Source: Kluyveromyces lactis (taxonomy: Eukaryota; Ascomycota; Saccharomycetes; Saccharomycetales; Saccharomycetaceae). Taken from it: DNA of 64,000 nucleotides. Below, one piece after another: positions 20,878-29,065 of the stretch (position 1 is its first letter; every line of letters starts with the position of its first letter). Position numbers and translations under genes: made by a program. The notes under the pieces are model-generated. The model searched no databases, was not told where the DNA came from, and saw only the letters and a program-made list of their open reading frames with translations. The stretch is taken from the NCBI RefSeq assembly GCF_000002515.2, contig NC_006041.1:1364001-1428000 (forward strand), written 5' to 3'.

Positions 20878-20911
20878 AGTGAACAGGGCAGCTTTCGCTG
20901 CCCTGTTCACT
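20878..20911. repeat. Perfect inverted repeat, 15-bp arms, 4-nt loop
   Basis: Arms 20878-20892 and 20897-20911 are exact reverse complements around the loop TTTC. The stem is G+C-rich (CAGGGCAGC core). It resembles an intrinsic hairpin but has no T-tract on either side and lies in the middle of an intergenic region. Confidence 0.95.
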
Positions 20912-21022
20912 ACTAAATTGCCTGTTCAAATTGGCTTTGCCCTTTGGCAATGACAGATTCTATTTCTTTTTCTTCCTTTAACTACTGGCATATTGAGTTA
21001 AGAAACACCTGGGAATGATCTC

Positions 21023-21029
21023 CGGGTAA
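21023..21029 (-). promoter_or_regulatory. Reb1-type site
   Basis: The minus strand reads TTACCCG. It is the first of three such cores within about 520 bp of the block junction. Confidence 0.4.
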
Positions 21030-21054
21030 CGCGGAAAAAAAACCCACCTCTTGC

Positions 21055-21061
21055 TGCACCC
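21055..21061 (+). promoter_or_regulatory. Aft1-type iron-response box
   Basis: TGCACCC equals the S. cerevisiae Aft1 core and fits the RCACCC element described for K. lactis. A second RCACCC match (ACACCC on the minus strand) lies near 21096. They are about 845 bp upstream of MRS4, an iron-regulon gene in S. cerevisiae, and about 750 bp upstream of PEX21. Confidence 0.3.
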
Positions 21062-21180
21062 CTTTTTTCATTGTCCACACTGTGCTTTGCCCGATTTTGC
21101 GGGTGTCGCACGACGACGGAGTTTATTTCCGCCGTTTCAGGCAAGGGAAGAGCTGAAACGGCTGAGTGACGGGTGGCGGC

Positions 21181-21187
21181 CGGGTAA
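21181..21187 (-). promoter_or_regulatory. Reb1-type site
   Basis: The minus strand reads TTACCCG, 17 bp left of the large palindrome. Confidence 0.4.
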
Positions 21188-21203
21188 GGAAAGAAAATAC
21201 ACT

Positions 21204-21256
21204 GATTACATAATACCATCCACGTGACGTAGTCACGTGGATGGTATTATGTAATC
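21204..21256. repeat. Perfect 25-bp inverted repeat with paired CACGTG boxes
   Basis: Arms 21204-21228 and 21232-21256 are exact reverse complements separated by GTA. Each arm contains GTCACGTGG when read from the centre, so two E-boxes (21221-21226 and 21234-21239) lie 13 bp apart in mirror orientation. Pairing stops abruptly at both ends. The outer arm is A+T-rich (GATTACATAAT). Confidence 0.97.
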
Positions 21257-21317
21257 TCAGAGTTGAATGTCCGAAAGCATTCTTTTTTTTTTTTCTTCCT
21301 TCCTTTTCCTTTTCCCC

Positions 21318-21340
21318 CGGGGTTTAAAAATTCCGTTCCG
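21318..21340. promoter_or_regulatory. Oleate-response-element-like match upstream of PEX21
   Basis: It matches CGG-N3-TNA-N11-CCG, within the Oaf1/Pip2 consensus CGGN3TNAN9-12CCG. PEX18/PEX21-type co-receptors belong to the peroxisome import pathway, so the context fits, but the consensus is loose. Confidence 0.25.
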
Positions 21341-21532
21341 TCCCGACCGGCATTCATTATGCAACTAATCGTCTTTTAGATTATCAAAATGTCAAATGAT
21401 TATTCCATTTCGACCGAACTACCGCCTCTCCACTTGCTTACGTACTGTTTTTGGGTTCCCTCATCTAATAGCTTCCTCAATCGGCTAGAAGTGCCAGTAC
21501 TGGTCTTCAGAAGTCCATAGAAAGCCTCACTG

Positions 21533-21539
21533 TTACCCG
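21533..21539 (+). promoter_or_regulatory. Reb1-type site
   Basis: TTACCCG, 270 bp before the PEX21 ATG. Confidence 0.4.
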
Positions 21540-21678
21540 GGGGGTTTGCGCATCTGTCGCTCTTTCACTTTTTTTTTTTTTATTCACTTCCATTCCACAT
21601 CTTTCAACCGTTAGTGGTCTGAACTTGTTTCATTTCTTTATTCATAATTTCTTTCTTTCGTCCAGGTTCTGCATTTAT

Positions 21679-21709
21679 TATATATATATATATATATGTA
21701 TATAAATAA
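21679..21709. repeat. TA dinucleotide repeat and TATA region of PEX21
   Basis: (TA)9 is followed by TGTATATAAATAAA, about 95-125 bp before the PEX21 ATG. It probably serves as the TATA element. Confidence 0.7.
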
Positions 21710-21801
21710 AGTTTGTACATTGCTTGTTTCGATGATTTGCGGACTAGTTGTCTTATGTCTGTTGCTCGAGGAGACTACCACCAACCAAGAAATATAATAC
21801 C

Positions 21802-22722
21802 ATGTCAGTGTGTCAAACGAATCCTTTGAACACTCTTGTTTCGAAGTCTGGTTATAGGTTCGGACAGCCGAATCAGCACCAACAGAGCATCGCACAGCAG
21901 CAGAGCAGACCAAGAAATAATGCACTAGACCACCAGTTCTCTCAGTTTACTGGTGCCTCGGGTCCCAGTTTCGCTCATCCACAGCATCAACAGCTGCCTA
22001 TGGCAGCTGTTGTTGCTAACGCTACTACTGCAGCCAGTACTACTAGTAATACTGCTACAGCCTCTGATCACCATGTTTGGATCGATCAGTTCGCAAACAT
22101 GCAGGTGCACGACAAGACCGAGTTCCCAACAGATTATAAACAGATGTATTCGCAGTACGAGGCGCGTGGCGCCTCGTACTCCATGGGTGCACCGGTGATG
22201 GTGTCCCATTCACAAATGTTCCCGCGTCATCAGCAATCTCTGATGGTGAACCAACTCGAGTCACAAGCGTATGCCAGTAGTAGCGCGAAGCTCGATGAAC
22301 AATTTGCTGAACTGGAAAGACAAGTGCAAGACGATGAAAAAGAACAGCAACAGGACAAGGATGACGATTTCCATCTCAAAGAAACGTCTCCTCTAGACGA
22401 AGATCAACGCCAATTAAAAGAAGCAGCCCAATCCATTTACACAACTCTTTCAGATAAATCATCTACAACTAGTTCGAAATTTTCGAACTCCAAGTTCCTT
22501 GGACTCATGAGAAATATCAGCGATGGTGTAATAACTCTGAAAAAGAACCCAGATGAGGATAAATATACGGAATTATATTCTCCTTCTACCGGTGAAACTT
22601 TTGGCGAAGAGTATTTCCCAGTGCAGGATAGTGTTTTAGGCGACCCCTTGGACTCCATTGGTGACTTATCTAATATGAGTTCATCGGAAGCCGCTGCAAA
22701 AGTGTACCATAACTCCGTTTGA
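21802..22722 (+). CDS. PEX21: PTS2 import co-receptor Pex21/Pex18
   Basis: 306 residues from the ATG giving MSVCQTNPLNTL, which matches the conserved Pex21 N-terminus. An upstream in-frame ATG (21748) adds 18 unconserved residues. Pex18/Pex21 act with Pex7 to bring PTS2 proteins to peroxisomes. Conserved segments are VWIDQFANMQVHDKTEF (around residue 95, the aromatic WxxxF-type docking motif) and KFLGLMRNISDGVITLKKNPD (about 230-250) in the Pex7-binding C-terminal region. An Ala/Gln-rich stretch lies between. One gene stands for the WGD pair PEX18/PEX21, and its neighbours are TDA11 and KEL1 as in S. cerevisiae YHR158-160. Confidence 0.92.
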   Translation: MSVCQTNPLNTLVSKSGYRFGQPNQHQQSIAQQQSRPRNNALDHQFSQFTGASGPSFAHPQHQQLPMAAVVANATTAASTTSNTATASDHHVWIDQFANMQVHDKTEFPTDYKQMYSQYEARGASYSMGAPVMVSHSQMFPRHQQSLMVNQLESQAYASSSAKLDEQFAELERQVQDDEKEQQQDKDDDFHLKETSPLDEDQRQLKEAAQSIYTTLSDKSSTTSSKFSNSKFLGLMRNISDGVITLKKNPDEDKYTELYSPSTGETFGEEYFPVQDSVLGDPLDSIGDLSNMSSSEAAAKVYHNSV

Positions 22723-22925
22723 AAAAAAAAAAATAAAATGGTATTACTAAGTATGAGTGGAGGGGTATTTCTCTGTTGTCAGATCTACTGTTATTTTGTC
22801 GATACATATTGAGTTAGAGTTACTCTACACTCACGTGGAAAATCACCTGGCAGGATCACCATATTCTACTTACTTCCCAATATTAGATTAACTTAGCTAA
22901 AGCTTAGTTCCAAAAATAATCTTAT

Positions 22926-24254
22926 TTAATGACTATAATGATACATTTCAATCTCTTTTGCTTGAGTTGATGATTCTGCCTTTCTTGTGCCGTAATCTTC
23001 CATATTGGTAGCAAGACCAGTCGCTATCGTGCCTATAGACCCATCAGCATCTTCTTCCTCTGTTGCTAGTAACCCAAGCCCGTTTTTAAACTCATTTACT
23101 AAGGACCAAATCGCACTTCCCGCATTGTCGTCACCTTTTGGCTTGCCCTCTGATTGATTTTCAGTTGCACTGGATCCCGAGTCGCCTAATCCTAACTTCG
23201 TTTCAACGGTCCCCTGAATAATTTGGTCAAATTGGTTGAGTAATGAAACGGATTTTGTCCATAACGAGCTTGATTTGTTATCAGCGGTTTCTGCGTTGTT
23301 ACTTTCCCCATGGGATTCTGCAGGTAATGTCGTATTAGAGTTCTGACCTTGAACTTGATTCCCCACTAAACGGCTAACTTTTTTCTTCAACTGCTGAAGT
23401 TCTTCTGCATTCTGTTTTATTATCTTATCTTCAATCTTAATTTGCCTGAAAAGATCGTGAACTCGCCTTGTCCTTTCCAATATCTCTAGTTCCTTGTTCG
23501 CCAGTGATTGCAACAAAGATTCCATATCATTATCATCTTCAGAAACAGATGGCACTACTTTGGCGGTGTCGGTCGTAGTTGTAGGCAACTTCAATTTAGT
23601 AGCTGGACTTGCGCTAAATTCTGTGGTGGCTCCATCCGGGAGAAGTGATCCAATGCTACTTATGCTGGACCGCACAGATTTTTGTCCGTCATTTCGGTCA
23701 AGTTTTGATCGATATTTCCGTCCCAGCGGGGTATTCGATACAGACTCTGATGGTTTGCAATGCTGCTGATATGATTGACGTTGCTGCTGCTTAACTGTGT
23801 GCTCTGGAGACATTAATGGCATTATTAAAGACTTTCTTTTCCATGTGTTGCTTCTTCGTATTCCTAGCTCCTGATTGCCTCCCTTGCCATTTGTAGCAGC
23901 AGAAACCCCGTTACCATTGTTCTTTACGGTGACTTTACCGGACCCCAATGATACATCGTCCTCGTTCTCCTTCATATTGCCAGTGATATCGTCTTGATCT
24001 GAATTATCACCTTTCAACGGATGCGAGTCAAGTGTGCTAGTAGGATCAGCCTTGGTAGGCGTTAATTGCAACTGGATGTTCTTGTTTCTACCGGAACTCC
24101 CCACAGACTTGGGACTCATACCGCTGGATCCTTGGTTAAATGTAGGGGTAACGCTCCCTCTGTCCGTAACTTCATGATATATTTTACTCTTAGTATCAAT
24201 ATCGTTCTCTTTGTCTTGAAGGTCTATAAATTTCTCCAATACGTCTCTATCCAT
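22926..24254 (-). CDS. TDA11: Tda11 homologue, coiled-coil protein of unknown function
   Basis: 442 residues. No enzyme domain is visible. Most of the protein is Ser/Asn/Gly-rich and probably disordered. A coiled coil starts at LLQSLANKELEILERTRRV (about 245-300), aligning with LLQSLATKELELLE of S. cerevisiae Tda11 as I recall it. A second conserved segment is SSLWTKSVSLLNQFDQIIQG (about 329-348). A third, IWSLVNEFKNGLGLL, lies near residue 390. It is between PEX21 (convergent) and KEL1 (divergent), the YHR158C-YHR159W-YHR160C order. Its biological role is unknown even in S. cerevisiae. Confidence 0.88.
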   Translation of the reverse strand: MDRDVLEKFIDLQDKENDIDTKSKIYHEVTDRGSVTPTFNQGSSGMSPKSVGSSGRNKNIQLQLTPTKADPTSTLDSHPLKGDNSDQDDITGNMKENEDDVSLGSGKVTVKNNGNGVSAATNGKGGNQELGIRRSNTWKRKSLIMPLMSPEHTVKQQQRQSYQQHCKPSESVSNTPLGRKYRSKLDRNDGQKSVRSSISSIGSLLPDGATTEFSASPATKLKLPTTTTDTAKVVPSVSEDDNDMESLLQSLANKELEILERTRRVHDLFRQIKIEDKIIKQNAEELQQLKKKVSRLVGNQVQGQNSNTTLPAESHGESNNAETADNKSSSLWTKSVSLLNQFDQIIQGTVETKLGLGDSGSSATENQSEGKPKGDDNAGSAIWSLVNEFKNGLGLLATEEEDADGSIGTIATGLATNMEDYGTRKAESSTQAKEIEMYHYSH

Positions 24255-24625
24255 TGTTTATACCCAAACCGTACACATAAAGATCTAATTTGATTCAAGC
24301 CTAGCTTCTTACTACGGTCAGATCAGCCTTTTTACCCTTATCCTTAACTTGTACACTAAAATCAAGCCCCAAAGTTACTGATTGAAATGATAATTTCAGT
24401 CTTTCACAGAATTTCGTGTTGTTATGAAAATGAAACAGTGTAAACTTGAAGTTACCAGAAATAGTTCAGACGGCTGCAACTTTTTGCAGTGCGTAACAGC
24501 TTGAGGTTCCCAGCAGTGGCTTTATTACACCAGTTAGTGGAATCAAATACTTTGCATATCACATATCTGATTTATCACTTGCTAAGGAACTGGTATTGCG
24601 TATTTAGACGGTTACAAACACAAGA
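24255..24625. other. TDA11-KEL1 divergent promoter
   Basis: About 370 bp between two divergent start codons. I saw no clear regulatory motif or RNA gene. Confidence 0.5.
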
Positions 24626-27343
24626 ATGGCTCCATTCAAATTTGGAAAGAAACAGAAGAATCGGAAAGATGCTTCTGCATCTCCAAATACAACACCTAAT
24701 TCTAACAGCACTATTGGTAACACTAGCTTTCAACAAGAATTGAGATCTCCTGGATCTAGTTCTACACCTACCAAACAGAACTATCCAAAACCAGCTGCAG
24801 ATTCTGGGTTACTTGCGGCTCAACAACGCGTTATGGTCAGTCCTGTTGAGCAACGATCTACGTCCACTCAGAGTACCCTACAGCAGCAGGTGTTCACGCC
24901 ATGGAATAGAATTAGACTAAAGCAGTCCCCTTTCCCCAGATATAGGCATGTTGCCAGCTCATATGCTACTGACAGTGGAGAATTGTTTGTAATCGGAGGT
25001 TTGCACGACCAATCGGTTTATGGAGATACATGGATAATCAAGTCACTGGACAACGCTACAAGTTTCAAGTCTATTACAGTTCCCATTGCAGATGCTACTC
25101 CACCTCCTAGAGTCGGTCATGCCTCCACACTGTGTGGGAACGCATTCGTGATTTTTGGTGGTGACACTCATAAAGTGAATGATGCCGGTTTGATGGACGA
25201 TGACATATATTTGTTCAATATCAACTCTCACAAATGGACCATACCAACACCTCAAGGACCTAGACCACTTGGTAGATACGGTCACAAAATCAGTATAATT
25301 GCTGCGAACCAAATGAAAACCAAACTTTATGTGTTTGGTGGTCAGTTTGATGATACCTATTTTAATGATTTAGCAGAGTTTGACCTCTCATCTTTCCGGA
25401 GATCTGATTCTCACTGGGAATTTATTAAACCGGCAACTTTCATGCCACCACCCTTGGCTAACCACACGATGATCTCGTTTGATCATAAGTTGTGGGTATT
25501 TGGTGGTGATACTCCTCAAGGTTTAACTAACGAAGTCTTTATGTTTGATCCAGCTGCCAATGATTGGTGTGTAGTGCAGACTACAGGAAACATCCCACCG
25601 CCATTACAAGAGCATGCTGCTATCATATACCGCGATTTAATGTGTGTTTTTGGTGGGAAGGATGCGCAGGACAATTATTCAAACGCCGTGTATTTCTTAA
25701 ACTTCAGGAGTCTAAAATGGTTCAAACTACCAACTTTTAATAATATGATTCCAAGAGCAAGATCCGGACACTCTCTCACTCTGTTATCAAATAATAAACT
25801 GCTAATCATGGGTGGTGACAAGTTTGATTATGCTGTTGGTAACAGCACCGATGTACGCACTTCTGATGTCGACATGGGAGCCGGTACCATTATTTACACT
25901 TTGGACCTAACAAACTTGAATGAGTTTTGTCCTGACATCTTTAAGATCGATGATGTTGATCACCTGGACAAATTTAGTACGCCATTATCGAAATCCAATG
26001 GAAGATTTGATGAATTGAAAAACAAACAAGCTTCAATTCTATCACCAGATGTACCAGAAACGGTGAACACAACTCCTGCAGTTAGAAAACGCTCTGAGTC
26101 CGGCGTCCTCGGACCTACTGCTCCTAAACCAAAATCACCAGTTCCACAACAAGATGCCAATACAGATCCTCCAAGAGTATTGTCCTTGCAGTCTCAGTTA
26201 AGTTCAGAGACGCAAAGTGACACTGATCCTGATGTTGGGTCTGTAGAAGTTGTTCAGTATAGAACTTCGCCGACAAAAGGTGATGTAAAAAAATACGCTG
26301 TTGGAACCAACTTGAGATCCTCATCGGACTATGAAAATTATTCACCATCTATCATGCATAACACAGGTGCTGAGCCTTCGCCTAAACCTAACTCCTTGTC
26401 AGATACGACGCACTTCGATAAATCCATAGATGTAATAACTGACGCTGATAAAAGCCCTGTCACTTTAAGTGAACCTGCTCGTATTGTTTCTGAAAAGAAT
26501 GAAAACAACATTCTGAAAGAATTACTTGAAGAGTTGAAGCAATTGAAGGAGGATACTGTGACCAGTGCTACTAGTGCAAACAGCAGAATAATGGAATTGG
26601 AACTAGAAAATACAGAATTAAAGCAATTGAACCAATTAAGTCACTTGAATGACATGATTAAGCACCAAACAGAAGTAATTGCCAAGCTACAATCAGAAGT
26701 CGATAATAAGGAGAAATATGTGGATTTGGAATCAAAGTATATCGTATTATCTGAGAAATATGAGTCTCTCACGAAAGAACTCGATTCGAAGAAACAGTTC
26801 ATCAATGAAAACATAAAAAAATGTAGTGAATCGTTGGACACTTTGCTCGATGGCATGAGACAGAAACAAAAAGCTCACGAAACAGTTGTAACCAGGCATA
26901 AAGAAACAATGACCGGTCTTGATCGCAAGTTAAGCGAAGTAATTCTTCAAAATAAAGAACTGACTACATCCAGGGACCAGTTGTTCACAGAATACTCCAA
27001 ATTGAAGGATGAGCATGCCTCAAAACATGAAGAACTGACCAAGATGGAAAGAGAGTACAGGTCAGTTATTGACTCTGTTCACAATTCTGGGAATGCGATG
27101 GAAAAGCTGCAGAATGAAATTATCAAACTAAGACAAGAAAATTCAAGACTTAAATCGGATTTAGAGAATACGATTAACCAGGAAGCAGATGATTCGTCCG
27201 GTTCTTTGAATGATGCTCATTATCAATTAAAGATAAACGACCTTCGCGCAGAATTATTCATTATCAAACAGGAACGTGATTCGCTAAAAGACGATGTCAT
27301 GACTCTCAAAAAGAAACTACTTCATTCTGAAGCAACACTATAG
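24626..27343 (+). CDS. KEL1: Kelch-repeat polarity protein Kel1/Kel2
   Basis: 905 residues. The N-terminal ~75 residues are disordered. A six-bladed kelch propeller follows (about 95-430), with repeated double-glycine strands such as ELFVIGGLHD, FVIFGGDTHK, KLYVFGGQFD, KLWVFGGDTP, LMCVFGGKD and KLLIMGGDKF. The middle is Pro/Ser-rich, and the C-terminal ~280 residues (from about 630) form a long coiled coil. Kel1 and Kel2 act in polarised growth, formin control with Bud14, and mitotic exit through Lte1. This single gene corresponds to the WGD pair. It is convergent with REC104, as in S. cerevisiae. Confidence 0.94.
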   Translation: MAPFKFGKKQKNRKDASASPNTTPNSNSTIGNTSFQQELRSPGSSSTPTKQNYPKPAADSGLLAAQQRVMVSPVEQRSTSTQSTLQQQVFTPWNRIRLKQSPFPRYRHVASSYATDSGELFVIGGLHDQSVYGDTWIIKSLDNATSFKSITVPIADATPPPRVGHASTLCGNAFVIFGGDTHKVNDAGLMDDDIYLFNINSHKWTIPTPQGPRPLGRYGHKISIIAANQMKTKLYVFGGQFDDTYFNDLAEFDLSSFRRSDSHWEFIKPATFMPPPLANHTMISFDHKLWVFGGDTPQGLTNEVFMFDPAANDWCVVQTTGNIPPPLQEHAAIIYRDLMCVFGGKDAQDNYSNAVYFLNFRSLKWFKLPTFNNMIPRARSGHSLTLLSNNKLLIMGGDKFDYAVGNSTDVRTSDVDMGAGTIIYTLDLTNLNEFCPDIFKIDDVDHLDKFSTPLSKSNGRFDELKNKQASILSPDVPETVNTTPAVRKRSESGVLGPTAPKPKSPVPQQDANTDPPRVLSLQSQLSSETQSDTDPDVGSVEVVQYRTSPTKGDVKKYAVGTNLRSSSDYENYSPSIMHNTGAEPSPKPNSLSDTTHFDKSIDVITDADKSPVTLSEPARIVSEKNENNILKELLEELKQLKEDTVTSATSANSRIMELELENTELKQLNQLSHLNDMIKHQTEVIAKLQSEVDNKEKYVDLESKYIVLSEKYESLTKELDSKKQFINENIKKCSESLDTLLDGMRQKQKAHETVVTRHKETMTGLDRKLSEVILQNKELTTSRDQLFTEYSKLKDEHASKHEELTKMEREYRSVIDSVHNSGNAMEKLQNEIIKLRQENSRLKSDLENTINQEADDSSGSLNDAHYQLKINDLRAELFIIKQERDSLKDDVMTLKKKLLHSEATL

Positions 27344-27523
27344 ACTCTTAATAATATCAACCGTGTAAAATAGAATGTATTGTTTAGATATATATATTTT
27401 CAACTATTTTAATTTGTTTTATATTCATTACAAACAACTATTCACTGATACTCCGTGATATATATGTTTTATCTGCTATACTGTACATCAGTCGAAATTA
27501 TGAAATGTCAATGCATGTTTTTG

Positions 27524-27976
27524 TCAATCGTGGGAACTGGATAAAATGACAGGTGGCGGACTACTTTGAGTTGTCATATGAATTTCGCTATCCAAAATGG
27601 AAGTCTGCAGAGTCTCACTCTGAAGAATGGAGCACTGAGATACTGGTGGCACTGCATCATCCGTCTCTAATATTGATCCTCTTGATATTTCTGTTTGAGC
27701 TGAAATGATTGAGGCCCGACTAGCTGGTACGGAAAACTTCGGCGGCAAATTCCAATATGGTATTCTGTGCTCTTTTACAGCTGGTTTCTTCGAATAAGAA
27801 GGCAACAAGGATGATGCGGGTCGCTTCTTCTCACAAGCTAAAATATCTGCTTCTTTTTCATTAAAGTTTGCCTTGTCCAGACGTATGACATCTGTGTTCC
27901 AGCCATAAAATTCGCGTAGGCTTGATGGAATCCTAAATCTCTCACAAAATTCAGTTACCGTTACGATATCATCCAT
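27524..27976 (-). CDS. REC104: Probable meiotic recombination protein Rec104
   Basis: 150 residues from the first ATG (MDDIVTVTEFCERFRIP). Rec104 is part of the Spo11 core complex that makes meiotic double-strand breaks and evolves fast. The call rests on position, convergent with KEL1 exactly as YHR157W is with YHR158C, and on a weak N-terminal match to recalled Rec104 (TVTEFCERF, VIRLDKANFNEKEAD). The C-terminal half is Ser/Thr/Pro-rich. No known domain is visible. A URS1-like TCGGCGGCAA occurs inside the gene near 27739. Confidence 0.6.
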   Translation of the reverse strand: MDDIVTVTEFCERFRIPSSLREFYGWNTDVIRLDKANFNEKEADILACEKKRPASSLLPSYSKKPAVKEHRIPYWNLPPKFSVPASRASIISAQTEISRGSILETDDAVPPVSQCSILQSETLQTSILDSEIHMTTQSSPPPVILSSSHD

Positions 27977-29065
27977 GAGGCCCTTTATCACACGACAATT
28001 ATGATTACTGATAGTTCATTCAATTATGAACGTTTTGGAAATTTATTTCGGCTTAAACGTGTGTTAGCCGCTGATAATCTGTCCAGTGAACTTAACCATG
28101 CCTGCTTTCTCCTATTGGTAAAACCATGACGGTACTTAATTCCGGGTAATAAAATTCTTCCTCAAAAAAAATACTCCGAACCACGTGATAGCCCCAAAAG
28201 AGGAAATGGTTGTATGAACAGCTTTTCAATTCTCAGCAATTCGGATGATTCTATTGAAATTAAAGCACTACGAGGTTTTTCTGTCGGGATTATTTTTCAT
28301 TTCGAAGTAATCATTGTTGAACCCTTGAATTAAGTGCGAAATTATACACATGTAAAACAATATGACAAGGCAGTGACATTCTTGCGGTAAACGTACTTTG
28401 ATTGTCTTTGGCTCAACAGCCAATGATTAGAACTTACTAGCAAAGATAACGTGAAAATGCTTTAGAACTGGTTTTTAGAAGAGAAACACGGGTTTCTTTT
28501 GTAAATGAACTCGGTTAATTCTTATTATCGAAAGCTGATGTCCAAAGTACGGTCTAGGGTCGTTCTTTGGCATGTACTATCTTCCTTTTTTTTTCTTTTT
28601 TTTTTTCCAAGTGTTCAATTTCTAAAGTCGGCTGAAGAAATATCGACTCAGGGAAAAGCTAGGATATGGAAGCAGACCATACAAAAATATCTAGAAATGA
28701 TGAGTGTGGGTTTTTTTCTCTTGTGTTAAGCATGCGGAAGATTTTAGAATTTGGATCCCTTGTACAAAGCACTATTTGATATCTTGATGCAAGGTAAATT
28801 TATTTTCTCTATTTGTCTGAGTTAGGCTGAGCTTATTAGGGATAAGGTGCAGAGAAAGTATAAGAAGAGATTCATATCTAGCAAACATTTGGATAAGGTC
28901 GCCAATTGCTCACCGGAGTTCAGAAACCTGTTTTTTGGAATCCTACAATATAAAATTACAGTGTGTCTGTTAAACAAATTCATTGAATTTTTGACTTCAG
29001 AACCCCTACCTTTGGACTACCCATATTAAGATCACACGCTAAACCGAATTCTTTCCATCTAAGTG
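27977..29065. other. REC104-YGR237C-like divergent intergenic region
   Basis: About 1.1 kb. It has CACGTG at 28182-28187, a Reb1-type core at 28143-28149, and T-rich tracts near 28585. Open frames at 28505-28729 and 28847-29029 look like chance. LIN1 and YSP1, which follow REC104 in S. cerevisiae, are absent. Confidence 0.5.

Larger units (their letters stand above)
20211..21801. other. MRS4-PEX21 divergent intergenic region, junction of two ancestral blocks
   Basis: About 1.6 kb without a recognised gene. It has a 15-bp-arm hairpin (20878-20911), a 25-bp-arm palindrome with paired CACGTG boxes (21204-21256), Reb1-type sites at 21023, 21181 and 21533, a TGCACCC box (21055), an oleate-element-like match (21318) and a TA repeat near the PEX21 start. 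It is locally G+C-rich between 21.0 and 21.6 kb. Two short minus-strand open frames (20753-20950 and 20998-21219) are not supported. Confidence 0.6.

Noticed and set aside
20753-21219. Two short minus-strand frames (20753-20950 and 20998-21219)
   Set aside because: They cross the hairpin and the Reb1/Aft motifs, and show no recognisable protein features.
21204-21272. Possible centromere: CACGTG followed by a TGTCCGAAAGC sequence
   Set aside because: A K. lactis centromere needs about 160 bp of very A+T-rich DNA between the E-box and the TTCCGAA element. Here the spacing is about 25-40 bp and the surroundings are not A+T-rich.
21748-21801. N-terminal extension of PEX21 from an upstream ATG
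   Set aside because: The 18 extra residues are not like Pex18/Pex21, whereas the internal start gives the conserved MSVCQTNP beginning.
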